Part shown: in pieces, positions 16,887 through 25,839 of the stretch
Layout: each line of letters starts with the position of its first letter
Position numbering within the stretch: position 1 is the first letter of the stretch
Assembly (NCBI GenBank): GCA_045430345.1
Contig: JAILXT010000001.1
Location: forward strand, 806,001-870,000
Source: Agarilytica sp045430345
Lineage (GTDB): Bacteria; Pseudomonadota; Gammaproteobacteria; Pseudomonadales; Cellvibrionaceae
Reading direction: 5' to 3'
DNA length: 64,000 nucleotides
Position numbers and translations under genes: made by a program
The notes under the pieces: generated by a model
Databases searched by the model: none
Seen by the model: only the letters and a program-made list of their open reading frames with translations
Told to the model about the DNA's origin: nothing

Positions 16887-18053
16887 ATGGGTGGCGCCGT
16901 TTTCGACACCTTTTTCTTGATTTTTTGTGGCGCTGCCGTAATCGCCTCGATTGCCTTATATACCCGCCAGCCTCTACTTGTTGCGTATATCGCGTTAGGG
17001 ATATTACTTGGCCCCTACGGGTTTCAGGTCATCACCCAAGTCGAATACTTATTGGAAATGTCGCACATAGGCATTATCTTTCTGCTGTTTTTGCTTGGCC
17101 TTGATATGCAACCAAGCGCCTTATTCTCAGTATTAAAAAAGGCCACCAGCGTCGCGCTTGTGAGCTGTGCGATATTCGCGTTACTCGGTTTATCTATCGG
17201 TTTATCGTTTGGTTTTTCACTCCTGGAATCCATTGTTATCGCAATGGCCTCGATGTTTTCCAGTACGATTGTTGGCATCAAATTACTGCCAACCACTGCC
17301 CTCCATCATCGCCATTCCGGTGAATTGATGGTTGGACTTTTGTTGGTACAAGATTTCATTGCGATTTTCTGCCTCCTTATTTTACTTTCCGGATCAGAAG
17401 GCCAGGTTGAAGCAAAACCGCTTATTACAGCACTGATTGCCCTGCCCCTTTTGGCGGGCTTTGCTTACCTCGGAGTTCGCTACGTATTGTTTAAACTTAT
17501 CGCGACCTTCGACCGCTTCCATGAATACATATTTCTTCTCGCCATCGGCTGGTGCCTTGGCCTTGCGCATTTAGCGGAGTTAATGCACTTATCTGCAGAA
17601 ATTGGGGCATTTATCGCCGGTATTTCCCTTGCGACTAGCCCCATATCCCAGTACATCGCATTAAACTTGAAACCTCTACGGGATTTCTTTCTTGTCTTAT
17701 TCTTCTTTGCGCTCGGCGCGCAATTAAATATCGACATATTACCAAGCGTAGCGGTAATCGTGCTGGTATACACAGCCCTCATGCTATCCGCAAAACCGGT
17801 GACGTTCTTTTTGTTGTTAAGACAGCAGGCCGAGAAGAAATCTCTTGCGTGGGATGTTGGTTTTAGGTTGGGGCAAATCAGTGAGTTTTCGTTGCTAATT
17901 GCATTTGTGGCAAGTGACAGTGGAGTCATTGGGGAGCGAGCGTCGATGCTAATCCAGTGTGCAGCAATACTCAGTTTCGTGATTTCTAGCTACATCGTGA
18001 TCTTTAATTTTCCTAACCCCATTGCGATATCCGATAAGTTAAGACGGGATTAA
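16887..18053 (+). CDS. CPA2-family cation:proton antiporter (KefB-like, membrane domain only)
   Basis: Inner-membrane antiporter of 388 aa with about eleven to twelve hydrophobic spans and the Na+/H+ exchanger fold. Typical segments are LLVAYIALGILLGPYGF near the N-terminus, LFLLGLDMQPSALF, and the helix with SAEIGAFIAGISLA. Unlike KefB/KefC it lacks the cytosolic TrkA-N (RCK) domain, so glutathione gating like that of Kef is not expected. The ion is not predictable, though K+ is commonest. An upstream ATG-poor leader of 287 bases probably contains its promoter. It overlaps the next gene tail-to-tail by four bases. Confidence 0.9.
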   Translation: MGGAVFDTFFLIFCGAAVIASIALYTRQPLLVAYIALGILLGPYGFQVITQVEYLLEMSHIGIIFLLFLLGLDMQPSALFSVLKKATSVALVSCAIFALLGLSIGLSFGFSLLESIVIAMASMFSSTIVGIKLLPTTALHHRHSGELMVGLLLVQDFIAIFCLLILLSGSEGQVEAKPLITALIALPLLAGFAYLGVRYVLFKLIATFDRFHEYIFLLAIGWCLGLAHLAELMHLSAEIGAFIAGISLATSPISQYIALNLKPLRDFFLVLFFFALGAQLNIDILPSVAVIVLVYTALMLSAKPVTFFLLLRQQAEKKSLAWDVGFRLGQISEFSLLIAFVASDSGVIGERASMLIQCAAILSFVISSYIVIFNFPNPIAISDKLRRD

Positions 18054-18793
18054 TTAATAAAATCCTCTTCGTTCAAATTATTGAAAATCCCTTCTAACCT
18101 CGATACAACGTTGGGCGCATCAGGATAATTTTTATCTAATACCAAATAGAGTTCTATGTTCTTAAAAACATTGTACACAAAACCATTTTGAGCCTTCTCT
18201 CTGGCCACTATCTGGGCTGGACCGCGATAATCTAGAAAATAGTCAGCTCTACCCGCAGCAAGCATTGCAAATGCAGATGCGTGGTCAGCGACAGGGTAAA
18301 GCGTAATATCATTTTTTTTATCAAAAACGAAGTCTTTGAGTGAGCCGAACGCATACCCCTCTATATGGATAAAGCTCTTTCCTTTCATGTCTTTTATGTC
18401 GTGAATATTCGGTGTTTCGGGGCTTTGGTACAAGCCCAGTTCCATTTTGTATATGGGATTTTCACTTGTAATACAGCACCGGTCCAACTTGGATGTCTTG
18501 ATGAGTATCGAGAAATTCGCTTTCCCTTTATTTAGATAGTGATACATCCTTGAAATAGGCACTGGACGATTTCGCCAGGGCAATCCCGCGGCATCAAACA
18601 TAGCATTTGTCATATGAAGAACGGGGTTAATTTGCTCGCCTTTTGAGTTCATACGGCTTATGACGGGTACATTGGGATGCACATATACCAAAGGGGGCTG
18701 GTGAGTAACACGCTGATCTGGGTCTGAATAACCATGACTGGAAATACACCAAAATAAAATAGAAACACTTGAAAGTAGGCGTAGTATTTTCAT
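18050..18793 (-). CDS. Periplasmic solute-binding (SBP_bac_3-like) protein
   Basis: Predicted exported protein of 247 aa, resembling family 3 extracellular solute-binding proteins. A signal peptide (KILRLLSSVSILFWCISSHGYS) leads the two-lobed body. Typical elements are KGKSFIHIEGYAFGS, mid-lobe YPVADHASAFAMLAAGRADYFLDY and a C-terminal lobe. The start is placed at ATG 18793, which begins the signal peptide; the frame also allows a GTG at 18838. No permease or ATPase is encoded nearby, so it may be an orphan binding protein or sensor. A Cys-Cys pair (about residue 105) is unusual. Confidence 0.75.
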   Translation of the reverse strand: MKILRLLSSVSILFWCISSHGYSDPDQRVTHQPPLVYVHPNVPVISRMNSKGEQINPVLHMTNAMFDAAGLPWRNRPVPISRMYHYLNKGKANFSILIKTSKLDRCCITSENPIYKMELGLYQSPETPNIHDIKDMKGKSFIHIEGYAFGSLKDFVFDKKNDITLYPVADHASAFAMLAAGRADYFLDYRGPAQIVAREKAQNGFVYNVFKNIELYLVLDKNYPDAPNVVSRLEGIFNNLNEEDFIN

Positions 18794-18968
18794 AAGCGGA
18801 TATCGAAATGCATCAAATTTTATCAAAGGGGTACGCACTTCGCGGGTATACCAACAGGGCCTCGGTTACATTGTATCAATAACAGGATAGCGTAAATTTT
18901 CATCTAACATTAACTTCCGCGCCAATAATCTTAGATCTTTATACGCAGTTATTTAGCTTCGCTATTCT

Positions 18969-18999
18969 AATAGATATTAACTTAGGGTTAATATCTATT
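18969..18999. repeat. 13-bp perfect inverted repeat in a geneless stretch
   Basis: Arms 18969-18981 and 18987-18999 (AATAGATATTAAC and its complement) flank a TTAGG loop. It lies about 175 bases upstream of the solute-binding protein start. Because it is AT-rich with only a short T run, an operator is as likely as a terminator. The rest of 18794-19220 shows nothing recognisable. Confidence 0.5.
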
Positions 19000-19220
19000 T
19001 TCGCCTGTACGATATGCTGCCCAGTATAGCGCTATCGGAGTAGTATAAATCACCCTGGCGTGTATTTTTGCGCCATTTTGGCTCGTTAGCCGCTAGAAAC
19101 CTCCTTAACTTGTGAACCTATTCCGAAACGCAGGTGCTCACATAGCGCCCCTCTCAGAGTGTGTCCCGTTTCAATGCAACCAGGTGATTACGTGAGGGGC
19201 TGGCTGAAAGCGTATCCGCT

Positions 19221-20291
19221 CTAGCTAAAAAAACGGGTATTCATACTCTGCATGGCACGCGTCATTGCTCGGTCAACGGCATGTTCGACGTTGATTCCAA
19301 TCTTTTCTGCCATTGATTTTTTGTGAACAAACTTGAGTTCAAAAATATCGTGGTCGTCTTTCAGGTTAAAGAGGTATTGATCGGATGTATCAAGCTGGTC
19401 TACAAGATTCTTTTCTAAAGCGCGAGTCCCAAACCATATTTCCCCTGTTGCCACAGACTCAACATCTACCTTATCGCGGTTTTCGGAAATAAAATCCTTG
19501 AACAATTCATGCGTGTCTTCCAGATCTTCTGAAAACTTTTCACGGCCCTTGTCAGTATTTTCACCGAACATTGTCAGCGTACGTTTATATTCTCCGGCGG
19601 TAAGTATTTCGTAATCGACGTCGTGCTTTTTGAGTAGCCGATGAAAATTAGGCAATTGCGCAACAACGCCGATAGACCCGATGATGGCAAATGGGGCGCT
19701 GACAATTTTGTGTGCGACACAGGCCATCATGTAACCACCACTGGCGGCAACCTTATCAACACAAACCGTTAGTGGGATATTACTTGCGGTAATACGTCTA
19801 AGCTGGCTAGCAGCAAGTCCGTAGCTATGGACCATACCACCAGAACTTTCTAAACGGAGCACTACTTCGTCTCCCTCGCTAGCAATACTTAATATGGCGG
19901 TAACAACTTCTCGAAGTTCTTCGGTAGCGCTTGCTTTGATATCACCGTCAAAATCTGCGACAAATAGGCGTTTACGCTTTTCATTTTCCGTAGTATCGAC
20001 ATCTTTAGTTTTGTTTTTAGCTTCAGCTTTTTTCTTCTTCTTTTCTTCTTTTGCTGTCTTTTTCTTTTCTTTTTGATCCGCTTTTATTTCTTCTTCATCC
20101 AAAATCATCATTTTGACGACATTAGATAGGTCGTCAAATTTATCATTAACCTTAGTAACTTCTAAATGCCCTTTTTCGCTGGATTGATTTTTCATTCCAG
20201 CAGAAACAACCAGTAATATAACGGCGCCGATGGCAATGACGAATGTTACGGTCTTCGCGAAAAATAAGCCGTATTCAGATAAAAATTCCAA
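19221..20291 (-). CDS. sohB: Probable protease SohB (S49 family)
   Basis: Inner-membrane peptidase of the signal-peptide-peptidase family, facing the periplasm. It is 356 aa. An N-terminal membrane anchor (about 8-32) is followed by a strongly charged Lys/Glu linker (about 60-115) and the S49 core. The catalytic Ser is predicted at 206, in GSIGVVAQ. The substrate-cradle sequence ESSGGMVHSYG and the oxyanion region VDKVAASGGYMMAC are typical. The linker has poly-Lys/Glu runs that look like a coiled coil. It is monocistronic, leftward, with a separate 106-base gap from the next gene. Confidence 0.93.
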   Translation of the reverse strand: MEFLSEYGLFFAKTVTFVIAIGAVILLVVSAGMKNQSSEKGHLEVTKVNDKFDDLSNVVKMMILDEEEIKADQKEKKKTAKEEKKKKKAEAKNKTKDVDTTENEKRKRLFVADFDGDIKASATEELREVVTAILSIASEGDEVVLRLESSGGMVHSYGLAASQLRRITASNIPLTVCVDKVAASGGYMMACVAHKIVSAPFAIIGSIGVVAQLPNFHRLLKKHDVDYEILTAGEYKRTLTMFGENTDKGREKFSEDLEDTHELFKDFISENRDKVDVESVATGEIWFGTRALEKNLVDQLDTSDQYLFNLKDDHDIFELKFVHKKSMAEKIGINVEHAVDRAMTRAMQSMNTRFFS

Positions 20292-20397
20292 GTAAATCCC
20301 CTTTAAGTCGCTTTACGACGTTTATAGTGTAAATATCTAATGGTTGAGAGCGTTATGTATAGAGTGACGTGCCGTGGCGAACTAATCTATCGTTAAA

Positions 20398-21048
20398 TTA
20401 CTGCCACTGGTTAACAGCCTCTTTTGCGATGCTATTTAACGGGGTGGAGACCAACCCACTGGCACTTAATGAGACTTGATATATCGCGCCATCCTCCATG
20501 GGAAGAAACGTTGCGCTACCGTATATAGCATCAAAAATGGGCAAAAAACCATTTTCCTGTACCCATTTCCACATGTCTAATCCGTACTCACTTTGATCTA
20601 GCTGATGAACGGAACGCTGTTTCCTGCGCTCATCTTCTAGGGAGTAATACCGACCGCTGAGGCGATCCAAACGATAGCCTGGCTTAGCACCGAATGAGGC
20701 CATTATGCCGCGCCATCGGATAACGCGGGCATCTACTTGCCACTGCTCGCCGTAGATTTCGTAGTGCTCTTCAAAACCTTCTTCAATATAGGAAATAGTC
20801 GTTTTGAAGTGCTGTTCTTTTTGTTTCTGAAAACTGATGGTGAGAATGGGTTTGTCGCTGAGTATTTGCTTATAGGTGAATAGATCTAAGCCAACAAAGA
20901 CCAACAGCAACGAAAGGGCAATCAGCGACAATCCTGCCATGCCGCGCACCCAGCCCAGGATCCAATTGAAGGAGGCTAAAATACGTCCGCCGTAAAACAC
21001 CAGCAACATGGCGAGTAGAATAAGTACGCCTGTGAGTATACTAAACAT
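20398..21048 (-). CDS. Conserved membrane-anchored protein downstream of nudC
   Basis: A 216-residue protein with two N-terminal hydrophobic segments (about 2-22 and 35-57) and a soluble domain (about 65-216) rich in aromatic residues (YEIYGEQWQVDARVIRWRG). Its start directly abuts the nudC stop and it belongs to the fimL-nudC transcript. Pseudomonas has a protein of this kind in the same place. No catalytic motif is visible and the function is unknown. The membrane end presumably keeps the soluble part at the inner membrane. Confidence 0.75.
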   Translation of the reverse strand: MFSILTGVLILLAMLLVFYGGRILASFNWILGWVRGMAGLSLIALSLLLVFVGLDLFTYKQILSDKPILTISFQKQKEQHFKTTISYIEEGFEEHYEIYGEQWQVDARVIRWRGIMASFGAKPGYRLDRLSGRYYSLEDERRKQRSVHQLDQSEYGLDMWKWVQENGFLPIFDAIYGSATFLPMEDGAIYQVSLSASGLVSTPLNSIAKEAVNQWQ

Positions 21049-21861
21049 TTAGGTAGCAGAGCCTTTAACGAAACCTTGAATTAACTTTCCTGCGATAGTG
21101 CCTAAAGGCGGCGTAAGAGGCAAGTTATCTGTATCAAACCAGCCAGCTTCTATGATCTCGCTCTCGTCTAGCACAAGATCTCCCCCTGCATAATCTGCGT
21201 AAAATCCGAGCATCAATTGTCCAGGGAATGGCCACGGTTGGGAGTATTGATATCTGATATTATCAATAGACACGCCGACCTCTTCTTTGACTTCGCGGGC
21301 GAAGGCCTGTTCAGCGGTTTCACCAGGCTCTACAAAACCGGCAAGCGTGGTAAAAACACCTTCTGGCGTTCGCGTCCCTCTCGCCAATAGGCATTGATCT
21401 CCTTTAATCACCAAGCCGATAACACAGGGAGAAATTCGGGGGTAAAAACGTTGCTCACATGAGGAGCACACCAATGCGCGATCACTTGTACCTTCTCGTG
21501 TACTGCTGCCACACGCGCCACAGTATTGATGATCCTTGTACCACCGCGTAATTTGAAGCGCCCTACCCGCTAACTGAAATACTTCTTCAGAGACACGTCC
21601 AAGAAGACTTCTTAGGGTTTGCCATTCAAAACGTTTAACTTCGGGTGCTTCTGGTTGATTATAAAACGCGGCGAAACAGTGTAATCCGTCAAGTGTGCCC
21701 AGGTAGTGGGAATGATGCGCATCACCCAGTGAAGCGCATACATCAGGGGCTTGAGGTGACCAGACTTCATCTATCCGAGCGAGAAGTTGCCCTCGATGAA
21801 TAGCAATAACCAGGTCAATTGTGACATTTGCCGCACAGGTTTCAGCAGGAACAAACGCCAT
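21049..21861 (-). CDS. nudC: NAD(+) diphosphatase / NAD-capped RNA hydrolase
   Basis: Nudix hydrolase that cleaves NAD(H) to NMN(H) and AMP and removes NAD caps from RNA. It is 270 aa. An N-terminal domain (about 1-105) is followed by a zinc ribbon with C-x2-C pairs (YCGACGSS and CSSCEQRFYPRISP, about 108-140), then the Nudix box GFVEPGETAEQAFAREVKEEVG, which is GX5EX7REUXEEXG. The NudC signature SQPWPFPGQLMLGF follows. It lies five bases after fimL in the same orientation and abuts the next gene. Confidence 0.96.
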   Translation of the reverse strand: MAFVPAETCAANVTIDLVIAIHRGQLLARIDEVWSPQAPDVCASLGDAHHSHYLGTLDGLHCFAAFYNQPEAPEVKRFEWQTLRSLLGRVSEEVFQLAGRALQITRWYKDHQYCGACGSSTREGTSDRALVCSSCEQRFYPRISPCVIGLVIKGDQCLLARGTRTPEGVFTTLAGFVEPGETAEQAFAREVKEEVGVSIDNIRYQYSQPWPFPGQLMLGFYADYAGGDLVLDESEIIEAGWFDTDNLPLTPPLGTIAGKLIQGFVKGSAT

Positions 21862-21866
21862 AACGT

Positions 21867-23591
21867 TTATTCGTCTTCAGTTTGCGGTTCCACAGAGTAG
21901 CCCAGGGCTTCCAAGCTCTCTTCCGCAAGTTTTAGGACTGACTCATCCAAATGCAGGCTCGCAGTGGCGGAGTTTAGGTAGTATTCCACCGAGATGATTG
22001 AATCGGCAAACGTTTCTAGCATTTCCTTCAGGCCAGGCTGTGGATCTTGCTCCATCAATACTTCGTCGACAAAGGCCGCGCAGCGGGAAAGGATGCGAGA
22101 CGCCCGTCCACATTTGAGCATCTCCATACCGCCTCGAACGGTGTTAAGCGTCTTGCCAATATTTCTAATATGCCCTGTATCGAAATCGGAATCAGAGAAA
22201 GAGCTAAGCGCACGTTTGGTAAGTGAAATGCCCGCTTCAGATTCTGAAAGGACGATTCGTTTAGCTTCGGCGAGCTCACCGGATGCGATGACTTCACGTT
22301 GAGCGACCTTATTCGCCATCTCGAGCTTTTCATCTGACAGTTTCGTCGATTCAATAGCACTGACGGTGGACTCAAGGTAAAGCAACGTGTTGGCGACCTC
22401 ATCCATCTCTGACAGATCGATTTCGCTTTTATCTTTCCAGCCTTCAATGCGTTTCAGCTCATTCTTAAGCGTGTTTGAGGCAGAAACCAAACCCACGATG
22501 GACAAGATCTCCGCCACTTTTTGAAGCGTAGCCAAAAAACCCTCAAGATCATCGATGCGCTGAATACTGCTTTGCGAAGCCCCTTCGAGGACTTTTTTAG
22601 TGTTTGCTAATTCTGTGTGAAGAACGCTAGCAAGCGAAGAAACAGTATGAGCGCTGGGGCCATTCAAAAGGTCACGTTCACCCGCCAGGTCGTGATCGGT
22701 ATAAGCAAAACGATCCAAGCCATAAACAGAACGGATTTCTTTAACCTCTTCTAGGTCGGATGTTGATAGCGCGATCAGATAAACCAGCTCTTTGATAAGA
22801 CCTTTTGGTGGTTGCGCATCGAAGGCTTGTGGGCCGTTTTGTTCAATTTGTTTGATTACCCGGTCTATACGACCGAAAAGCATTTTACGGGTTTCTATCG
22901 TTTGCATATTGTGAGCACTGATAACGCCCAGGGTTACATCCGCTAACCACCACAATAATGCCAAAGGCTTTTCGTTACCGCTCATACGGCGTAAGCGCTT
23001 CATTCCTCTACGCATCATCGCCAATGAGTTCTTTATCTGCCTTTCCTTGATCAACCCAAGTAGACCGATTTGATACATATGCCGGGCACGGCGAATCGCG
23101 AAAGTGAAATCATCGCCTTCAAAACTGAGGGTTTCCACCGCCGGCAACACTGGAGAGTTAGAAAGATCTACTTTGAAAAAGTGGCATTCGGGATAAACAA
23201 CTTCCCCCCGTGCTTTACGAAGGTCATTAATTTGGGGGATTAATAATACCGGGACTTTTCTTTCTGTCTGCTGCACGTATTCCAAGTACCGCGTAAGTAC
23301 AAAGAATGTGCTACTCACGACCTCTAAACAATGTTCGAATTTCTCACCACTATTACCCGGTGATATCTCATTCGCTGAGGCCAATAGCTCCTGAGCGAGT
23401 AATTCAGCACCGCGAAATTCAATCAACTTAAGTGTGCCGACGATCTGACCGACACATTCGATACAGGCTTGCAATGCTTCGCCGTCTTCTTGCGATGAAA
23501 CGAACTTTTCTAAGTTACGAGCAGCTTCTTCAATCGTAGCGACCAACTCGTCACGAACTAAGTTTAGCGATTGAAAGTTGACTGTATCCAA
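21867..23591 (-). CDS. fimL: FimL-like scaffold for twitching motility signalling
   Basis: A 574-residue soluble protein resembling Pseudomonas FimL, which is related to the Hpt-like N-terminus of ChpA and links the Chp system, cAMP and type IV pili. The N-terminal segment (LVRDELVATIEEAARNLEKF to LIEFRGAELLAQELL, about 10-90) is the ChpA/FimL pattern. The body is helical throughout. No phosphorylatable His box, kinase core or receiver domain is visible, so it is a scaffold and not an enzyme. The fimL-nudC order is the same as in P. aeruginosa. Other Chp or pilus genes are not in the window. Confidence 0.85.
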   Translation of the reverse strand: MDTVNFQSLNLVRDELVATIEEAARNLEKFVSSQEDGEALQACIECVGQIVGTLKLIEFRGAELLAQELLASANEISPGNSGEKFEHCLEVVSSTFFVLTRYLEYVQQTERKVPVLLIPQINDLRKARGEVVYPECHFFKVDLSNSPVLPAVETLSFEGDDFTFAIRRARHMYQIGLLGLIKERQIKNSLAMMRRGMKRLRRMSGNEKPLALLWWLADVTLGVISAHNMQTIETRKMLFGRIDRVIKQIEQNGPQAFDAQPPKGLIKELVYLIALSTSDLEEVKEIRSVYGLDRFAYTDHDLAGERDLLNGPSAHTVSSLASVLHTELANTKKVLEGASQSSIQRIDDLEGFLATLQKVAEILSIVGLVSASNTLKNELKRIEGWKDKSEIDLSEMDEVANTLLYLESTVSAIESTKLSDEKLEMANKVAQREVIASGELAEAKRIVLSESEAGISLTKRALSSFSDSDFDTGHIRNIGKTLNTVRGGMEMLKCGRASRILSRCAAFVDEVLMEQDPQPGLKEMLETFADSIISVEYYLNSATASLHLDESVLKLAEESLEALGYSVEPQTEDE

Positions 23592-23817
23592 AATGAAATC
23601 CCACCCATATATGTATTGATTGTACTCAAAACTCGATCGAGAAAATGACCTGTTTACAAGTATAATACGATTTAGGCAAAAATCCTTAATTTTCTGACAG
23701 TTACCCCGCTTTCTTAACTCAAACTCTCATGCCTAAGCGAGATGATAGAACGCTGTGGTTTCCACGCAAAAGCACGGAGGATGGATATTTAGCCGGGAGG
23801 CAAACTTACTAGGTCAT

Positions 23818-25500
23818 TTAAACGAAACTAATAACAAGGTAGGTGGCAAGCAATACTGTCACCCAAATCACCATACTGCTTGAAGGGCGAGACTTCATCA
23901 ATATCCCATTCGGCGCATGAGCTTGGATGAAGCCAAACAGACCACCAATACCGTTAAGTATCAACCGACGTATATAACCATCTACAGCCCAGAATACGCG
24001 AAAGAATGCGCCGCTAGAACGCACAAACAGCCGGCGATAAAACCAGTCAAAATCGAGACTTAAGGTGAGGGTACGCTTCATCATCGGCAGCAAAGCAAAG
24101 AACGCAAAACCAGCAAACATCAGCAATTGAAATTGGGTAACCAAATGATCTGTCGTATAGGGCTCGTATTTCACTGAATACGGCAGAATGCTGTAAAGCG
24201 GACTGGGGAAAACCCCTATCGCAATGCAAAGGAATGCAAATATCCCCATCGCCAAGCGCATATTAAGCGGTGCCTCAGCAGGCCGCATACCAGAATCTTT
24301 CTGGAAGAATACGAACCACGGAAATTTGATCCCCGCGTGTAAAAACACACCTGCAGACGCCGCTAACAGCATAAACCACACGACGGTTAAACCTTCGTAA
24401 GCGGCGGCTGAGGTTTCCAGAGACTTGGTGACAAAACCCGATGTAAACGGAAATGAAGATATCGCTAGCGCGCCAACGATACCGAAGGTTGCCGTAACGG
24501 GCATCGTTTGGAAAAGACCGCCAAGGTGGGAGCATCTACGTTCGCCGGTCTGCATAAGCACAGCACCTGCGGACATCAGTAATAGCGCCTTATAGATAAT
24601 ATGGGCGAAAGCGTGTGCTGTAGCGCCGTTGAGGGCCATTTCTGTCCCAATCCCAATCGCGGTGACCATAAAGCCCACTTGGTTCACTATGCTGTAGGCA
24701 AGGATACGGCGCATGTCGTTTTCTAATAGCGCATAGATAATACCGTAGAAGACCATGTATAAACCGACGTAGATCAGTACATCGGCACCCGCGAAGGTGA
24801 TCATCAAGGCATAGACCGCTGTTTTGGTTGTAAATGCAGAGAGGAATACGCTACCGCTGGGGCTTGCCTCGGGGTAAGCATCTGCGATCCAAGCGGAGAA
24901 AGGTGGAGCGCCAGCATTCACTAAGAAACCAGCAAGAATTAGCCACGAACCGACGGAATTCAATTCAAGCAACGTAAAGGCAATCGAATCCGTTTCATAT
25001 ACATGTGCCACAATACCTGACATCAGTATCACGCCACCCATAAGATGAACGAGTAAATAGCGGTAGCTTGCTTTATACGCTAATGAAGAGTTAGCCGCCC
25101 AAATCACAATGGTTGAGCCTGCAGCCATCAATTCCCAAAAGATGAAGACTGACATCAAGTCACCGGCAAAAGTAACCCCAATAGCGGAGCCTGCGTATGC
25201 GAATGCAGCGCTGATCTCGGCTTTTGTTGCCTGATGTAAACCGTATAAGCCCCCTACCATCGTCATTAGCGCGAAAATCGTCGCAAAAACTTTCCCCGTC
25301 GGGTTGGGTGACAATGGTAATAGCTCATACTCTAAAAACGGAATGACAATGTTATGTCCATTTGGCGTAATCCAAATAAGTGCGAGAGCAATCGCAGGCA
25401 ACACAATAATCAGTGTTTTCCTAATCCGACCATCAGTGATCGCAAGCAAAAATGCACCTAGAATTAATATCACCCCAGGCGGCATGACAGTATTAATCAT
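23818..25500 (-). CDS. Mrp antiporter MrpD-like subunit (third paralogue)
   Basis: Proton-conducting membrane subunit of the NuoL/M/N and MrpA/D type, 560 aa, with about fourteen spans plus a longer C-terminal tail than the other two paralogues. The family helix with the functional Glu is FIFWELMAAGSTIVIW (about residue 115-130), and the following YLLVHLMGG segment is typical. It is the last gene of the operon, overlapping the 110-aa gene by eight bases. It may replace the missing MrpA module, but this is inference. Leftward transcription is shared with all Mrp genes. Confidence 0.85.
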   Translation of the reverse strand: MINTVMPPGVILILGAFLLAITDGRIRKTLIIVLPAIALALIWITPNGHNIVIPFLEYELLPLSPNPTGKVFATIFALMTMVGGLYGLHQATKAEISAAFAYAGSAIGVTFAGDLMSVFIFWELMAAGSTIVIWAANSSLAYKASYRYLLVHLMGGVILMSGIVAHVYETDSIAFTLLELNSVGSWLILAGFLVNAGAPPFSAWIADAYPEASPSGSVFLSAFTTKTAVYALMITFAGADVLIYVGLYMVFYGIIYALLENDMRRILAYSIVNQVGFMVTAIGIGTEMALNGATAHAFAHIIYKALLLMSAGAVLMQTGERRCSHLGGLFQTMPVTATFGIVGALAISSFPFTSGFVTKSLETSAAAYEGLTVVWFMLLAASAGVFLHAGIKFPWFVFFQKDSGMRPAEAPLNMRLAMGIFAFLCIAIGVFPSPLYSILPYSVKYEPYTTDHLVTQFQLLMFAGFAFFALLPMMKRTLTLSLDFDWFYRRLFVRSSGAFFRVFWAVDGYIRRLILNGIGGLFGFIQAHAPNGILMKSRPSSSMVIWVTVLLATYLVISFV

Positions 25501-25825
25501 TGTAATAAGTGTCCTTTCGCTTCAAAACAAAACCCAGCACCTTCGCCGCAACCACCATCGCGGCACATGTTGCAAAACCGTACCAAGCGTAAAACCCCCA
25601 CGAGGCATCAACATGAATCCCCTGCGATTCGAAATGGGCATGATGATGCACAAATAACTCTGGAATCATAACCAACACGAGAATGCCAAACTGGATCGCC
25701 CACAGTTTTTTGCGATTCTCTTCGCGGTACAGCCAATGTTTTGGTTCATTACTATCGGCCATTTTCACGCCCGACGGAATCCCCGAATCGGATGCGCCGT
25801 CTTTTAATTGGTTTTGATCGCTCAT
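25493..25825 (-). CDS. Unknown 110-aa two-span protein in the Mrp operon
   Basis: Not a recognised Mrp subunit. The N-terminal 40 residues are polar, then come two hydrophobic spans (about 42-60 and 77-100) joined by a His-rich stretch HHHAHFESQGIH. It begins 14 bases after the second MrpD-like gene and overlaps the third by eight bases, so it is tightly embedded in the operon. The histidines could bind metal or protons; that is conjecture. Codon use looks like the neighbours. Confidence 0.75.
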   Translation of the reverse strand: MSDQNQLKDGASDSGIPSGVKMADSNEPKHWLYREENRKKLWAIQFGILVLVMIPELFVHHHAHFESQGIHVDASWGFYAWYGFATCAAMVVAAKVLGFVLKRKDTYYND

Positions 25826-25839
25826 TACGCTCTCACTAT

